DNA of 41,225 nt from Patescibacteria group bacterium (GCA_023484515.1 JAMDAY010000020.1:1-41225), one strand, 5' to 3'; shown: positions 1-8,638, counted from the first letter of the stretch. Notes: generated by a model not told the origin, from the letters alone. Numbers and translations are program-made.

Positions 1-1
1 T

Positions 2-121
2 GTGGAATACAAATGGGTGCCTTGGCAAAATTTGGAAAAGGAGGTCCACCGGGAAAAGCAAGATCTGGCCAAAATCATTTTGGAAGATTTGATAAAAATG
101 AGGGAAAAAGCTATAATATAA
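2..121 (+). CDS. C-terminal end of an unidentified protein (5' partial)
   Basis: An open frame runs in from the left edge and stops at TAA 119-121, leaving 39 residues. The tail is charged and helical, with a Trp-rich start (WVPWQNL) followed by KQDLAKIILEDLIKMREK, which looks like real coding sequence rather than noise. The family cannot be named from so little. The promoter of gltX lies inside its last codons, so the two genes are close neighbours on the same strand. Confidence 0.5.
   Translation: MEYKWVPWQNLEKEVHREKQDLAKIILEDLIKMREKAII
89..117 (+). promoter_or_regulatory. sigma70-type promoter for gltX
   Basis: TTGATA (89-94), 17-bp spacer and a consensus TATAAT (112-117). The predicted start near 124 leaves a leader of about 87 nt before the gltX ATG at 211. 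The promoter sits within the 3' end of the upstream gene. Confidence 0.6.
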
Positions 122-200
122 TTGGCAGAAACTACAAAAATAATAAAATGAACAAAAATAACTGTAGCCCAATTTTGTCAGTTTTGCCAATTTTTTAATT
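120..200 (+). promoter_or_regulatory. gltX leader: hairpin followed by a U-rich run, attenuator-like
   Basis: AATTGGCAGAAACT (120-133) can pair with AGTTTTGCCAATT (180-192) with one bulge, and the second arm runs straight into a T-rich stretch (193-205). A competing inner pair AACTG/CAGTT is possible. There is no T-box sequence. The arrangement resembles a weak intrinsic terminator or attenuator ahead of gltX. The first bases of the stem may lie upstream of the true start site. Confidence 0.35.
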
Positions 201-210
201 TTTGTCATTT

Positions 211-1725
211 ATGATTCGCACCCGTTTTGCCCCCTCGCCAACCGGCTATGTGCATATCGGCAGCCTGCGCACCGCGCTGTTCGCTTTTTTGTTTGCGAGG
301 CATAACAACGGCAAGGTTATCTTGCGCGTGGAAGACACTGACCGCACCCGCTTGGTGGAAGGGGCTGTTGACAACCTGCTAAAAGTAATGAAGCGGGTCG
401 GTATTAATTTTGACGAAGGATTTTACCTGGATAATCAAAATCAAGTCAAGGAAAGGGGAGAGGCCGGGCCGTATCTGCAATCACAGCGATTGCAGCTTTA
501 CCAAAAACACGCCTTGGAGCTTATTGAAAAAGGCAGGGCTTATTACTGTTTTTGCAGCGAACAGCGCTTGGAGGAATTGCGGAAAGAACAGGCCGCGCTA
601 AAAAAACCGCCAATGTACGACCGCCACTGCCGAAACCTGGCCAAAGAGCAAATTGCCGAAGAAACGGAAAGATGCCGCAAAGAAGGGCGTAATCCGGTTA
701 TCCGTTTTTCCATGCCCCAAGAAGGGCAGACGGTTTTGCATGACTTAATTTACGGAGACATTACATACGAAAATAAAATTTTAGACGACCAAGTTATTTT
801 AAAATCCGACGGGTTCCCAACATACCACCTGGCCGTGGTAATAGACGACCATTATATGCAAATTAGCCATGTTATCCGCGGCGAAGAATGGCTGCCTTCG
901 GCCCCCAAACACGTTTTGCTATACCAAGCCTTCGACTGGAATGCTCCTGCGCATGCCCATTTCCCGCTAATTTTAAATCCTGATAAATCTAAGCTTTCCA
1001 AACGGCAGGGCGACGTGGCTGTAGAAGACTTTCTGGCCAGAGGATATCTGCCTGAGGCGCTGGTTAACTTTGTCGCATTTTTAGGATGGAACCCCAAGAC
1101 CGAACAAGAAATTTTCAGTATGGAAGATTTAATCAAGCAATTTGACCTCGCAAAAATTAATAAAGCCGCCGCTATTTTTGACATTAATAAACTGGATTGG
1201 ATAAACAGCCTGTATATTCGGGCAAAATCGGACAGCGAATTAACCGACCTGCTCATTCCGTACTGGGAAGAAGCAATAGGGACGCATACTATCCGCCCGT
1301 TTAAGGATAACAAGGAATACCTGGAAGCCATTGCATCCTTGGAAAAAGATCGGCTTAAAAAACTTTCCGAAATAGGGGAGAGAACCAGATACTTCTTTAT
1401 GGAACCGGAATATGCCCCTAATTTGCTGGTCTGGAAAAAATCAACGGCAAGGGAAACTAAAGAAAAACTTTTAAAACTGTACGACCATCTCAATAAATTA
1501 GATACCAACACGCTAATTTACAAGGAAAACCTGGAAAAAGACCTAAAAAACTTTATTTTACAAAACCAATTTGACAATGGGTCAATTTTATGGCCTTTGC
1601 GCACTGCCATGACAGGGCTGGATAAAAGTCCAGGGCCGTTTGAAGTTACCAGTACTTTAGTTTCAGGCTTAGGAAAAGGCGAAATCTTAAAACGCTTGCA
1701 AAAAGCTATTAATAAACTGGCATAA
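211..1725 (+). CDS. gltX: glutamyl-tRNA synthetase
   Basis: Class I aminoacyl-tRNA synthetase that charges tRNA with glutamate in the cytoplasm. The product is 504 residues, normal for bacterial GluRS. HIG is at residues 15-17 and the KMSKS counterpart KLSKR at 261-265. A zinc-type insertion shows C113-x-C115 and C140; the usual fourth ligand two residues after the last Cys is Asn here, so metal binding may be altered. The ATG at 211 was chosen because it gives the standard MxRTRFAPSPTG N-terminus; an in-frame TTG at 202 adds only three residues. There is no clear Shine-Dalgarno sequence. No GlnRS is seen in the window, so a non-discriminating role with GatCAB is possible but untested. Confidence 0.95.
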   Translation: MIRTRFAPSPTGYVHIGSLRTALFAFLFARHNNGKVILRVEDTDRTRLVEGAVDNLLKVMKRVGINFDEGFYLDNQNQVKERGEAGPYLQSQRLQLYQKHALELIEKGRAYYCFCSEQRLEELRKEQAALKKPPMYDRHCRNLAKEQIAEETERCRKEGRNPVIRFSMPQEGQTVLHDLIYGDITYENKILDDQVILKSDGFPTYHLAVVIDDHYMQISHVIRGEEWLPSAPKHVLLYQAFDWNAPAHAHFPLILNPDKSKLSKRQGDVAVEDFLARGYLPEALVNFVAFLGWNPKTEQEIFSMEDLIKQFDLAKINKAAAIFDINKLDWINSLYIRAKSDSELTDLLIPYWEEAIGTHTIRPFKDNKEYLEAIASLEKDRLKKLSEIGERTRYFFMEPEYAPNLLVWKKSTARETKEKLLKLYDHLNKLDTNTLIYKENLEKDLKNFILQNQFDNGSILWPLRTAMTGLDKSPGPFEVTSTLVSGLGKGEILKRLQKAINKLA

Positions 1726-1791
1726 AAAATTCCAATATTGCGCTATAAGGGTTTTGTGGACGTTTTATACGCGGCCGCAGAACTCTTTTTA

Positions 1792-1821
1792 TTTACTTAA
1801 ATTGCATTTTTTTGATATAAT
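1792..1821 (+). promoter_or_regulatory. promoter of the M23 peptidase gene, near-leaderless
   Basis: TTTACT (1792-1797), 18-bp spacer, extended -10 TGATATAAT with TATAAT at 1816-1821. Only 9 bases separate the -10 box from the ATG at 1831, so transcription should begin at or within 3 nt of the start codon. Confidence 0.6.
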
Positions 1822-1830
1822 ATTAATGCA

Positions 1831-3138
1831 ATGAAATTCAACAAAGATACCAAAACTAAAATAAAAGCCATTTTAGTGATTATATTGTCGCTGGTTTTAA
1901 ACTTTTCCCGCGTTTCTGCGGAAACTGCTGACAACGCGGTAGACAGCTTAAACCTGCAAAAACAGGAAAGGCAAAAAAAATTAGACGCATTGAACAAACA
2001 AATTAAGGATTATACGCAGCAAATAGCAACAGCCCAATCTTCGGCCAACACTCTAAAAAACCAGATTACCATCTACGATAAGCAAATTACCGCGACCCAA
2101 CTGCAGATTGAAGCCAAACAAACGCAGATTGAAGATACCAGCCTGCAGATATCGGAATTGGAAAAATTAATTGACCAGAAAACCAAGGATATCGCGGAAA
2201 ACAGGAAAATCCTGGCGGAATTGATAGTCCAGTTAAACGAATTTGACAACAGTTATGTTTTAAAAACCACGCTGGCAAGCGGCAATCTTTCGGATTTTTT
2301 GGACCAGGTCCAGTATACTCAAAATTTTCAGGATAAAATTTACCAGTTAGTCCAAAAAATTAAAGACTTAAAAGCCAAACTGGAATCTGACGAACAGGAT
2401 CTTAAAGTCCAATTGGCCAACCTGCAGGACTTAAAGGAAGAGTTGGAAATTTCCCAGGAATCCTTAACCGCCCAGCGCGACCAAAAACAAACCTTGCTTA
2501 CACAGACCAGGGGCCTGGAATCCAATTATCAAAGGTTATTGGCTTCCAGCAAAAACGAAGAGCTTAGTCTGCAAAAAGAAATAGACGACCTGGATGCAAA
2601 AATTCGGGCCAAACTTGGCAATAAAGTTATAGAAAGTTCCAAGGGCGCCCTGGCATGGCCAATGGACGGAGTGCTAACCCAAGGATACGGCAACACCGGC
2701 TTTACCGCCTTGGGATATACGTTCCATAACGGCATAGACGTGGCCGCGCCTGCCGGACAGCCCATATATGCCGCAGCAGACGGCATAGTGCTTGACACCG
2801 ATCACTCTGACACTTCTTATGGCAATTGGGCGGCAGTAAAACATTCCATACCTACCCAGAAAAGCGGCACGATAAATATTGTCACGCTATATGCGCATAT
2901 GCGCACAATTAAGGTGTCACCGGGCCAATTCGTGAAAGCCGGCGATCTGATTGGCTACGAAGGCAACACCGGCAATACCACTAAAAAATTATACGGGCCA
3001 AGCCGCGGCTATCATATACACTTTGGCGTTTACGACGCCGAAGGTTTCGGCATAAATCCCGGAGCATACCAAAAAATTTACGGCCCTTATAAGGTGCCTT
3101 ACGGGTATACTTATAATCCGATGAGTTTCCTGCAATAA
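1831..3138 (+). CDS. exported coiled-coil M23 (LytM) peptidase, EnvC/PcsB-like
   Basis: Predicted secreted murein hydrolase of 435 residues. A hydrophobic segment at residues 11-29 ends in a signal-peptidase-like VSA (28-30). Residues 35-265 are heptad-rich coiled coil. The C-terminal LytM domain keeps the zinc and catalytic residues: H299 and D303 (HNGID), H356 (YAHM), H395 and H397 (HIHFG). The coiled coil plus M23 order is that of EnvC and PcsB, which in other bacteria are activated by FtsEX; ftsEX lies 11 kb away in this window, so a functional link is an inference. It has its own promoter and follows gltX by 105 bp without an obvious terminator. Confidence 0.88.
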   Translation: MKFNKDTKTKIKAILVIILSLVLNFSRVSAETADNAVDSLNLQKQERQKKLDALNKQIKDYTQQIATAQSSANTLKNQITIYDKQITATQLQIEAKQTQIEDTSLQISELEKLIDQKTKDIAENRKILAELIVQLNEFDNSYVLKTTLASGNLSDFLDQVQYTQNFQDKIYQLVQKIKDLKAKLESDEQDLKVQLANLQDLKEELEISQESLTAQRDQKQTLLTQTRGLESNYQRLLASSKNEELSLQKEIDDLDAKIRAKLGNKVIESSKGALAWPMDGVLTQGYGNTGFTALGYTFHNGIDVAAPAGQPIYAAADGIVLDTDHSDTSYGNWAAVKHSIPTQKSGTINIVTLYAHMRTIKVSPGQFVKAGDLIGYEGNTGNTTKKLYGPSRGYHIHFGVYDAEGFGINPGAYQKIYGPYKVPYGYTYNPMSFLQ

Positions 3139-3180
3139 GCGCGACGGCTTAAATTTCCGAAATAAAAAAATAAAATACGT

Positions 3181-4074
3181 ATGACATCAAAATCATTCTT
3201 AAAGAATTCGCTCCTGGTAATTATGGCGGCCGACATTTTCTTGGCGCAGGCCAACTTGGCCTTGGCCGCGGACACGGGCGGATACGTTGGCGTCCAGGAA
3301 ACCATTACCAGGTATTTGTGCACCCCGACGCCGACTCCGGAAGAAGCTAATAACACTTTTAAAATAAACACTTACCAAACCGCGGCCCAAAAAAACCAAA
3401 ACCAATACGACTTATACCTTTGCATCAACAGGATATATAAATTTGCCATTGCCATTGGCAGCAGCATTGCCGTCTTGTTTATTGTAGTAGCGGGGTATAT
3501 TTACATGTCAGCCGAAGGCAGTCAGGAAGCCGTTGACAAGGCCAAGTCCATTTTAACCAGCAGCATTGCCGCCATGGTCATCTTATTCGGCGGTTATGTG
3601 CTGCTTAGGGCCATAAACCCCGAATTGATCCAATTCCAAAGCGTCCAGCCGCCCAGCGTTAAAGTCCCAATAATTACCGGCACTGGAGCATGCACCGGAT
3701 GCGTGGATTTTGGCACGGAGTTTGCCGTAAACGGAACGCTTCAACCTGGGAAAAATACATTTCTGCAGCCTGCCTTAATAACCAAACTAAGTTCTTTAAA
3801 AAGCAAGGATCCCAATTTTAGGATAAACGAAGCTTATCCGCCTACAGTAACCCATTCCGACCCCTGTCATAATGACGGAAGCTGCGCTGATATAGCTTAT
3901 ACCGGCACCATGAGTTCGCAAAACCTGAATGCCTTTTGCCAAAAAGCCAAAGATTCCAGACTTTCCATAACCAATGAATATTACAATTTAAATTACACTG
4001 CACAGCAGATTCCGGCCTGTGGAGCAGCAAAAAAATATGACACCACCACAGGTGGACATTTACATGTAAAATAA
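3181..4074 (+). CDS. TrbC/VirB2-like two-TM protein with M15-like C-terminal domain
   Basis: 297 residues. An N-terminal signal-like segment (residues 8-29, ending LALAAD) is followed by two hydrophobic helices (about 85-110 and 125-147) in the layout of VirB2/TrbC pilins, a type often annotated in CPR genomes. The remaining 130 residues hold THSDPCHNDGSCADIAY and a terminal GGHLHV, which resemble the H-x6-D and H-x-H zinc signatures of M15 D,D-peptidase folds. The order signal, two TMs, exported metallo-like domain is unusual for a pilin. It follows the M23 gene by 42 bp and ends at a strong terminator, so both are probably one transcript. The M15 assignment is by motif only. Confidence 0.6.
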   Translation: MTSKSFLKNSLLVIMAADIFLAQANLALAADTGGYVGVQETITRYLCTPTPTPEEANNTFKINTYQTAAQKNQNQYDLYLCINRIYKFAIAIGSSIAVLFIVVAGYIYMSAEGSQEAVDKAKSILTSSIAAMVILFGGYVLLRAINPELIQFQSVQPPSVKVPIITGTGACTGCVDFGTEFAVNGTLQPGKNTFLQPALITKLSSLKSKDPNFRINEAYPPTVTHSDPCHNDGSCADIAYTGTMSSQNLNAFCQKAKDSRLSITNEYYNLNYTAQQIPACGAAKKYDTTTGGHLHVK

Positions 4075-4087
4075 ATTTAACGTGTTA

Positions 4088-4117
4088 AACCCCAAGGTCC
4101 TCCCCTTGGGGTTTTTT
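4088..4117 (+). terminator. intrinsic terminator after the pilin-like gene
   Basis: Perfect 10-bp stem AACCCCAAGG (4088-4097) / CCTTGGGGTT (4104-4113), 6-nt loop, T-run following. Confidence 0.9.
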
Positions 4118-4676
4118 GTTGGCAGGGAAGTGCTATGATTAATCAGGGTAAAATTTGCTATATACTTTTTATTTGTGTTGTAATTATATTTTAAAAAGTA
4201 TTAAAGTTAATATTTAAGTAAATATTTATTTATATCGCTAGGGAATAGCCAATTAAATCTAACTGATTAAATATTTGTGCGTGATTTAAATGAAATAGTA
4301 ATATATTATGAACAATCACAATGTGGAAGAAAAAATTAAAAAAGCCAGGGGACTGGCTTACTATGCGTTTCGTGTCGGACAAGATACATTGTCCGACGTA
4401 ATAGATTTTTTATCCACAGCCCTTCTCCATTAATATTCTTAATCCGATACTTTATTGCGTTTAAATATCTATACTGCCGGTTCACGTCGTTAAAATATTT
4501 AATGCTAATTAATTCAAAATTTTTGCCCCGGCCGCATAGCAAAAAAATAACAATTTAGTTAGTTTAAATTTCGTTTAAAATTTAATAAATTGGAATAAAA
4601 TAAAGCCCTGCTCGCCTATCTCGGCGCGGCAAGACTTTAATTTATATAACACGAACGTTATAAATAAAAATTATAT
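4118..4676. other. AT-rich gap with a small ORF, a hairpin and one DnaA-box sequence
   Basis: Between the terminator and the end of the cysteine desulfurase gene there is no long gene. It holds the 41-codon ORF listed separately, an exact TTATCCACA (4410-4418), and the short palindrome TATAAC-6 nt-GTTATA (4645-4662). A single DnaA-box match with no dnaA or dnaN nearby does not support an origin. Confidence 0.5.
4308..4433 (+). CDS. possible 41-residue protein with internal hairpin
   Basis: ATG to TAA, 41 residues, charged helical start (NVEEKIKKARGLAYYAF) and a hydrophobic acidic end (TLSDVIDFLSTALL). The composition is protein-like but there is no Shine-Dalgarno sequence and no recognised family. 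The codons for VGQDTLSD contain a perfect 9-bp inverted repeat, GTCGGACAA (4374-4382) / TTGTCCGAC (4389-4397). It may instead be the remnant of a longer gene. Confidence 0.3.
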   Translation: MNNHNVEEKIKKARGLAYYAFRVGQDTLSDVIDFLSTALLH

Positions 4677-5936
4677 CTATACATCCTTTGTTATTTTCCG
4701 GAGCTCTGCAACTACAGGAGGCAAAACTTTTAATACATAATCCAAATCTTTTTTGACAGTAAATTTGCCTAATGTCAGCCTAATGCTCCCAAAAATCTCC
4801 GCTTGCGACCTGCCGATTGCCTGCAGGACATGGGAAGGCTCCATGTTGGCGCTCGAGCAGGCGCTGCCGGTGGAAACGCTTATGCCGTAAGAATCCAAAT
4901 ATAATAATAAGGACTCGCCTTCTATTCCGGAAAAAGAAAGGTTAATGTTGTTAGGCAGCCGTGACAGCGTGCCCGTCTTACTTTTTGCGCCTTTTAAAAG
5001 CATGGGTTCAGGGCCGTTAACTGACACATTGGGAATTTGTTTTAAAATTTCCCGAATGAAGTAATCCCGCAATTTCGCCAGCCTGCCGTTTTCCTTTGCC
5101 CTGTTTTTTTGCGCCAGACGGAAAGCTTCTGCCAGGCCGACTATTCCCGGCACGTTTTCCGTGCCGCTGCGCAGACCTCTTTCCTGACCGCCGCCGAAAA
5201 TTAGCGGATTTAATTTTGTCCCCGTGCGGACATATAAAAATCCGGTTTGCTTTGGCCCGTATATTTTGCTGCCGTTCACCGTCATAAGGTCCACTCCCAG
5301 CTTATTGACGTTTAAATCCAAAGCTCCGGCAGCCTGGCAGGCGTCGGTGTGGAAAAGTATGCGGGAAAAGCCCTGCCTTTCTCTTTCTTTATTGACTTGG
5401 GAAAGTCGCCTGCCTATTTCCCCTATTGGCTGGATGCTGCCAATCTCATTGTTGGCATACATTATGGAAATAATGCCTGTCTGTAAATTTACGGCCTGGA
5501 ATAGCTTTTGCACATTTACAAAGCCATGATTATCCACTTCCGCCAAAGTCACTTCCGCGCCCTGGTTTTGAAGCGCCTGGACGGAACTTAATATAGCGGG
5601 ATGTTCTATGGCTGAAACAATAATATGGCTCGGTTGCCCCAGTGGCGCGCCTTTTACAATTTTCATTGACCCGAAAATCGCCAGGTTAACGCTTTCCGTG
5701 CCGCCGGCGGTAAAAATAATTTCCGAAGGAGACGCGTTAATCAGCCGGGCAATGGATTGTCTGGCCGATTCAACGGCCTTTCTGGCTTCCCTCCCCTGCC
5801 TGTATAAGCTGGAAGGGTTCCCAAACTCATCCGACCAAAAAGGCGCCATGGTTTTTTGAACCTGTTTGTCCAACGGGGTCGTGGCCGCGTAATCCAAATA
5901 AACCGACTTATTGTTTTTTTTAAACTTGGGGAACAT
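4677..5936 (-). CDS. cysteine desulfurase, NifS/IscS family
   Basis: PLP enzyme that takes sulfur from cysteine for Fe-S clusters or tRNA thiolation. 419 residues, family-typical. Visible features are the N-terminal YLDYAATTP, TAGGTESVN (76-84), EHPA with the PLP-stacking His112, HTDACQ (Asp198), the PLP lysine K224 in SKIYGPK, and the catalytic Cys360 in STGSACSSAN. It is last in a minus-strand operon, 13 bp after the hydrolase. No IscU or MnmA is seen nearby, so the acceptor is unknown. Confidence 0.93.
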   Translation of the reverse strand: MFPKFKKNNKSVYLDYAATTPLDKQVQKTMAPFWSDEFGNPSSLYRQGREARKAVESARQSIARLINASPSEIIFTAGGTESVNLAIFGSMKIVKGAPLGQPSHIIVSAIEHPAILSSVQALQNQGAEVTLAEVDNHGFVNVQKLFQAVNLQTGIISIMYANNEIGSIQPIGEIGRRLSQVNKERERQGFSRILFHTDACQAAGALDLNVNKLGVDLMTVNGSKIYGPKQTGFLYVRTGTKLNPLIFGGGQERGLRSGTENVPGIVGLAEAFRLAQKNRAKENGRLAKLRDYFIREILKQIPNVSVNGPEPMLLKGAKSKTGTLSRLPNNINLSFSGIEGESLLLYLDSYGISVSTGSACSSANMEPSHVLQAIGRSQAEIFGSIRLTLGKFTVKKDLDYVLKVLPPVVAELRKITKDV

Positions 5937-5949
5937 ATTATGTCGCTAT

Positions 5950-6813
5950 TTAATCGTTTTGCGCCAAAAATTGCCTGAGAATTTTTATATATAAAAATTC
6001 TTCTTCCAAATGAGCCATATGAGAGCTGTTTTCAAACACTTTCAATTGGGCATGGGGAATTTGCGATTGGTAATAAGCCGCGGCTTGGGGGCTGACGCTG
6101 TCAAATTTCCCGCAAGTAAATAACGCGGGCTGCGTTATTTCTCGCAGCCTCATGCTGCTGTCATAATTTTTTAAACTGCCGGTTATGGTATATTCGTTAG
6201 GGCCCCACATATGGCGGTATATTCCGGCGCCAAAGCCGGCGTTAGCCGCCTTAACCCCATCAGGAGCAGGATCTATGCGGCACTCATAGGTAATATGATA
6301 CAAATGTTGGGCATGTTTATATTCGGGAGAATTGATTTTGCCGTCTGCTTCATATTTCAAAATAATCTTCCCCAAAGGCTGCGGCAATTCCGCTAAATGC
6401 CGGGAGGTAGTTTCAAGCCACAAAGGAATGCTTATGCAAGGACTGGCAAAAACTATGCTACTTACTCCCAAAGGCTTGGTATAAAGGTATTCTGCGGCTA
6501 AAATGGTGCCCCAGGAGTGCCCTAGCAGATGACAATCGTCTAATTTTAATTTTATCCTTAATTCCTCCAATTCCTGAACAAAATGCTCCACAGTCCATAA
6601 GGAAGGGTCGCTTAGACGCCCTGAACGGCCGCAACCGGACTGGTCGTAAAAAATAACCTCGCGTTCGCTGCCTAATTGTTCCAGGTTCCGCAAATAGTCG
6701 CTGGGATAACCGGGGCCGCCATGCAAAACTAACAACGGCAAGCCTTTAGGCTTGCCTGTCTTATAATACCACACTTTCCCCCAACGGAACTCAATATTAC
6801 CTTCCATGTCCAT
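5950..6813 (-). CDS. alpha/beta hydrolase, proline iminopeptidase (S33) type
   Basis: 287 residues, the normal length for the family. The oxyanion motif HGGPG is at 31-35, DQSGCGRS at 57-64 matches the S33 signature DQxGxGxS, and the triad is Ser100 (GHSWG), Asp238 and His265. There is no signal peptide, so a cytoplasmic peptidase freeing N-terminal proline or another small residue is likely; exact substrate cannot be read. It starts 4 bp after the sunset-domain gene stops and is followed closely by the cysteine desulfurase. Confidence 0.85.
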   Translation of the reverse strand: MDMEGNIEFRWGKVWYYKTGKPKGLPLLVLHGGPGYPSDYLRNLEQLGSEREVIFYDQSGCGRSGRLSDPSLWTVEHFVQELEELRIKLKLDDCHLLGHSWGTILAAEYLYTKPLGVSSIVFASPCISIPLWLETTSRHLAELPQPLGKIILKYEADGKINSPEYKHAQHLYHITYECRIDPAPDGVKAANAGFGAGIYRHMWGPNEYTITGSLKNYDSSMRLREITQPALFTCGKFDSVSPQAAAYYQSQIPHAQLKVFENSSHMAHLEEEFLYIKILRQFLAQND

Positions 6814-6817
6814 AAAT

Positions 6818-7249
6818 TTACCTTGATGATTTTACAAAACCAGCAGCCTGGGCTTCAGCCTCGGTCTGAAAACATTGTTCAGGTTTAACTATATTGTAAA
6901 ATGCCCCGCCGGAAACGTGATAAATTTTTTTGCCGCTGGAAGATAAATTACCTTTTATTAAGCAATTTCCGGTTGAGGCGTTAGAAGTTGGGGTAACGGT
7001 AGCGGCTTGCAAAACCGCCGCTGCCCCCGTATTTACCTGGGTCTGGTCTCCCGCCTCGCCTGCCGCTGGCTTAGCAGTTGATTTTGTGTTATAATTACTT
7101 TGACCTTTTAATTTAACCGCCTTGGTTTCGCGATCATAGCGGCCTGTGCCAAATCCCGCTAAAAATACCAAGACAAAACAACCTGCGACTAAAATTTTTT
7201 GCCGGTTTTCCTTCTCAGCCACCCATTCCTTTAGTTGTTGGTAATCCAT
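6818..7249 (-). CDS. membrane-anchored sunset-domain protein
   Basis: 143 residues. One TM helix lies at about 19-37 after a charged cytoplasmic start, then a Ser/Thr/Ala-rich linker. The last 48 residues (CLIKGNL...KKIYHVSGGAFY...CFQTEAEAQAAGF) match the small domain called sunset, found at C-termini of many secreted or nuclease-linked proteins in CPR and Chloroflexi; its role is unknown to me. First gene of a three-gene operon. The -10 box ends 6 nt before the ATG, so the mRNA is probably leaderless. Confidence 0.7.
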   Translation of the reverse strand: MDYQQLKEWVAEKENRQKILVAGCFVLVFLAGFGTGRYDRETKAVKLKGQSNYNTKSTAKPAAGEAGDQTQVNTGAAAVLQAATVTPTSNASTGNCLIKGNLSSSGKKIYHVSGGAFYNIVKPEQCFQTEAEAQAAGFVKSSR

Positions 7250-7255
7250 GGCTTA

Positions 7256-7284
7256 ATTATATCTTTTTTTGGCATTTGGCACAA
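7256..7284 (-). promoter_or_regulatory. promoter for the sunset-hydrolase-desulfurase operon
   Basis: On the minus strand: TTGTGC (7284-7279), 17-bp spacer, TATAAT (7261-7256). Six bases separate the -10 from the ATG at 7249. Confidence 0.6.
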
Positions 7285-7294
7285 ATTTAAAAAA

Positions 7295-8638
7295 ATGAGA
7301 TACGCTTTTGTTTTAGGGAGGGTTTATACTTTATCCATTGCGGAGTTGGTGGCAATTTTGGAAAAGCCCGATCCCAGCTTTAACCTATCGGGAGATTCCA
7401 TAAAAATCCTGGAAGCCTCGGAAGAAGTGCTGGTCATTGAAACCAAGCACCCTCTTTCCGCAGAACGGTTGCAAAAAAAACTCGGCGGAGTCATAAAAAT
7501 TTTACAGATTGTGGATGTCCTAAAAAAACGCGAGCAGGATTCCATAAATTTTGCACTCAAGCACTATTTCAAACCAGGCGTTTTAAAAAAACAATTTTTC
7601 AAGGATTACAAAGGAAAGATGCAATTTGGGGTTAGCATCTATCTTTTAGATATGTCGTTAGCCAGGCCTTCCACAGCCCCAGTCCCCCTCCCTAACACCG
7701 AACAAAGGAATTTTAACAGCCCGTTTGGGGAACCAAAACGTATTGGCATGATGATAAAAAAGAGCCTGGCCGACACCGGACAAAGCATCCGCCTGGTCCT
7801 GCCGGAGTTTAATTCCCTGGCCCTAGCTTCCGTAGTGGTGACCAAAAATTTGCTTCTGGCAAAGGGAGCGGAAATTTGCATCTTAGCCGGTAAAAGCGTA
7901 ATATATACGGCCAAAACCCTAACGGTCCAGGATTTTGAAGACTACGGCAGACGCGACTACCAACGCCCTGTCCGGGACGAAAAACAAGGCATGATCCCCC
8001 CCAAGGTGGCGCAGATTATGCTAAACCTGGCAAATTGCCAAACTAACAATACCATTTTGGATCCTTTTTGCGGCATTGGCACAATTTTGCAGGAAGGGAT
8101 TTTGTTGGGATACAAAATGCTGGGCAGCGATATAAACAAATTGGCCATACGAGGGTCGGAAAACAACCTGGAATGGTTCCGGAACCGCTATAAGATCCCT
8201 CCGGGAAAGTACCATTTGGAGGCTGCGGATGCCAGAAAATTGTCTTCCTTGCTTTCCGGACAAAAAATAAGCTCCATAGTGACCGAAGGCACCCTGGGCC
8301 CGCTATATACAGCCTACCCCAAACCCCAAGAAATAACCGCTAATTTTAAAGATTTGGCAAGCCTTTATGCTGACAGCCTTGTCGAGTTCGCCAGATTTTT
8401 GCCTTCCGGAGGCCGGGTGGTTATTTGCATTCCAGCTTATAAAAAAGGCAGGAACAACTATGAAAAAATGCCAAGTCTTGACTTTATAAAAGATTTGGGA
8501 TATAATTTTATAAGCATTATTCCGGCTGCAATTGCAAAAAAACTCAAATTCCTTAAGTTAACCGAGCGTAATACCGCCGTCTACGACAGGAAAGACCAGA
8601 TCGTGGCGCGGGAAATAGCAATTTTTCAGAAGAATTAA
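7295..8638 (+). CDS. Trm11/THUMP-like RNA or DNA methyltransferase
   Basis: 447 residues from the ATG at 7295; an upstream in-frame TTG at 7235 would overlap the divergent gene and its promoter, so it was not used. The N-terminal half resembles the variable THUMP-side region of Trm11-like tRNA guanine-N2 methyltransferases. The SAM-binding motif is DPFCGIGT (256-263), followed by an acidic SD (278-279). Where the family normally has D/N-PPY, this protein has TEGTLGP (330-336), so the catalytic loop is non-standard. rpmA follows 12 bp later, pointing to a translation-related role. Confidence 0.75.
   Translation: MRYAFVLGRVYTLSIAELVAILEKPDPSFNLSGDSIKILEASEEVLVIETKHPLSAERLQKKLGGVIKILQIVDVLKKREQDSINFALKHYFKPGVLKKQFFKDYKGKMQFGVSIYLLDMSLARPSTAPVPLPNTEQRNFNSPFGEPKRIGMMIKKSLADTGQSIRLVLPEFNSLALASVVVTKNLLLAKGAEICILAGKSVIYTAKTLTVQDFEDYGRRDYQRPVRDEKQGMIPPKVAQIMLNLANCQTNNTILDPFCGIGTILQEGILLGYKMLGSDINKLAIRGSENNLEWFRNRYKIPPGKYHLEAADARKLSSLLSGQKISSIVTEGTLGPLYTAYPKPQEITANFKDLASLYADSLVEFARFLPSGGRVVICIPAYKKGRNNYEKMPSLDFIKDLGYNFISIIPAAIAKKLKFLKLTERNTAVYDRKDQIVAREIAIFQKN

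Noticed and set aside
120-210. T-box riboswitch upstream of gltX
   Set aside because: No AGGGTGGNACCGCG-type antiterminator bulge is present.
852-1511. 219-codon open frame on the minus strand inside gltX
   Set aside because: It is fully antisense to gltX, whose signature motifs are intact; composition is a shadow of codon bias.
4410-4418. Replication origin in the AT-rich gap or near lexA
   Set aside because: Only one exact DnaA box in each place and no dnaA, dnaN or other origin genes.
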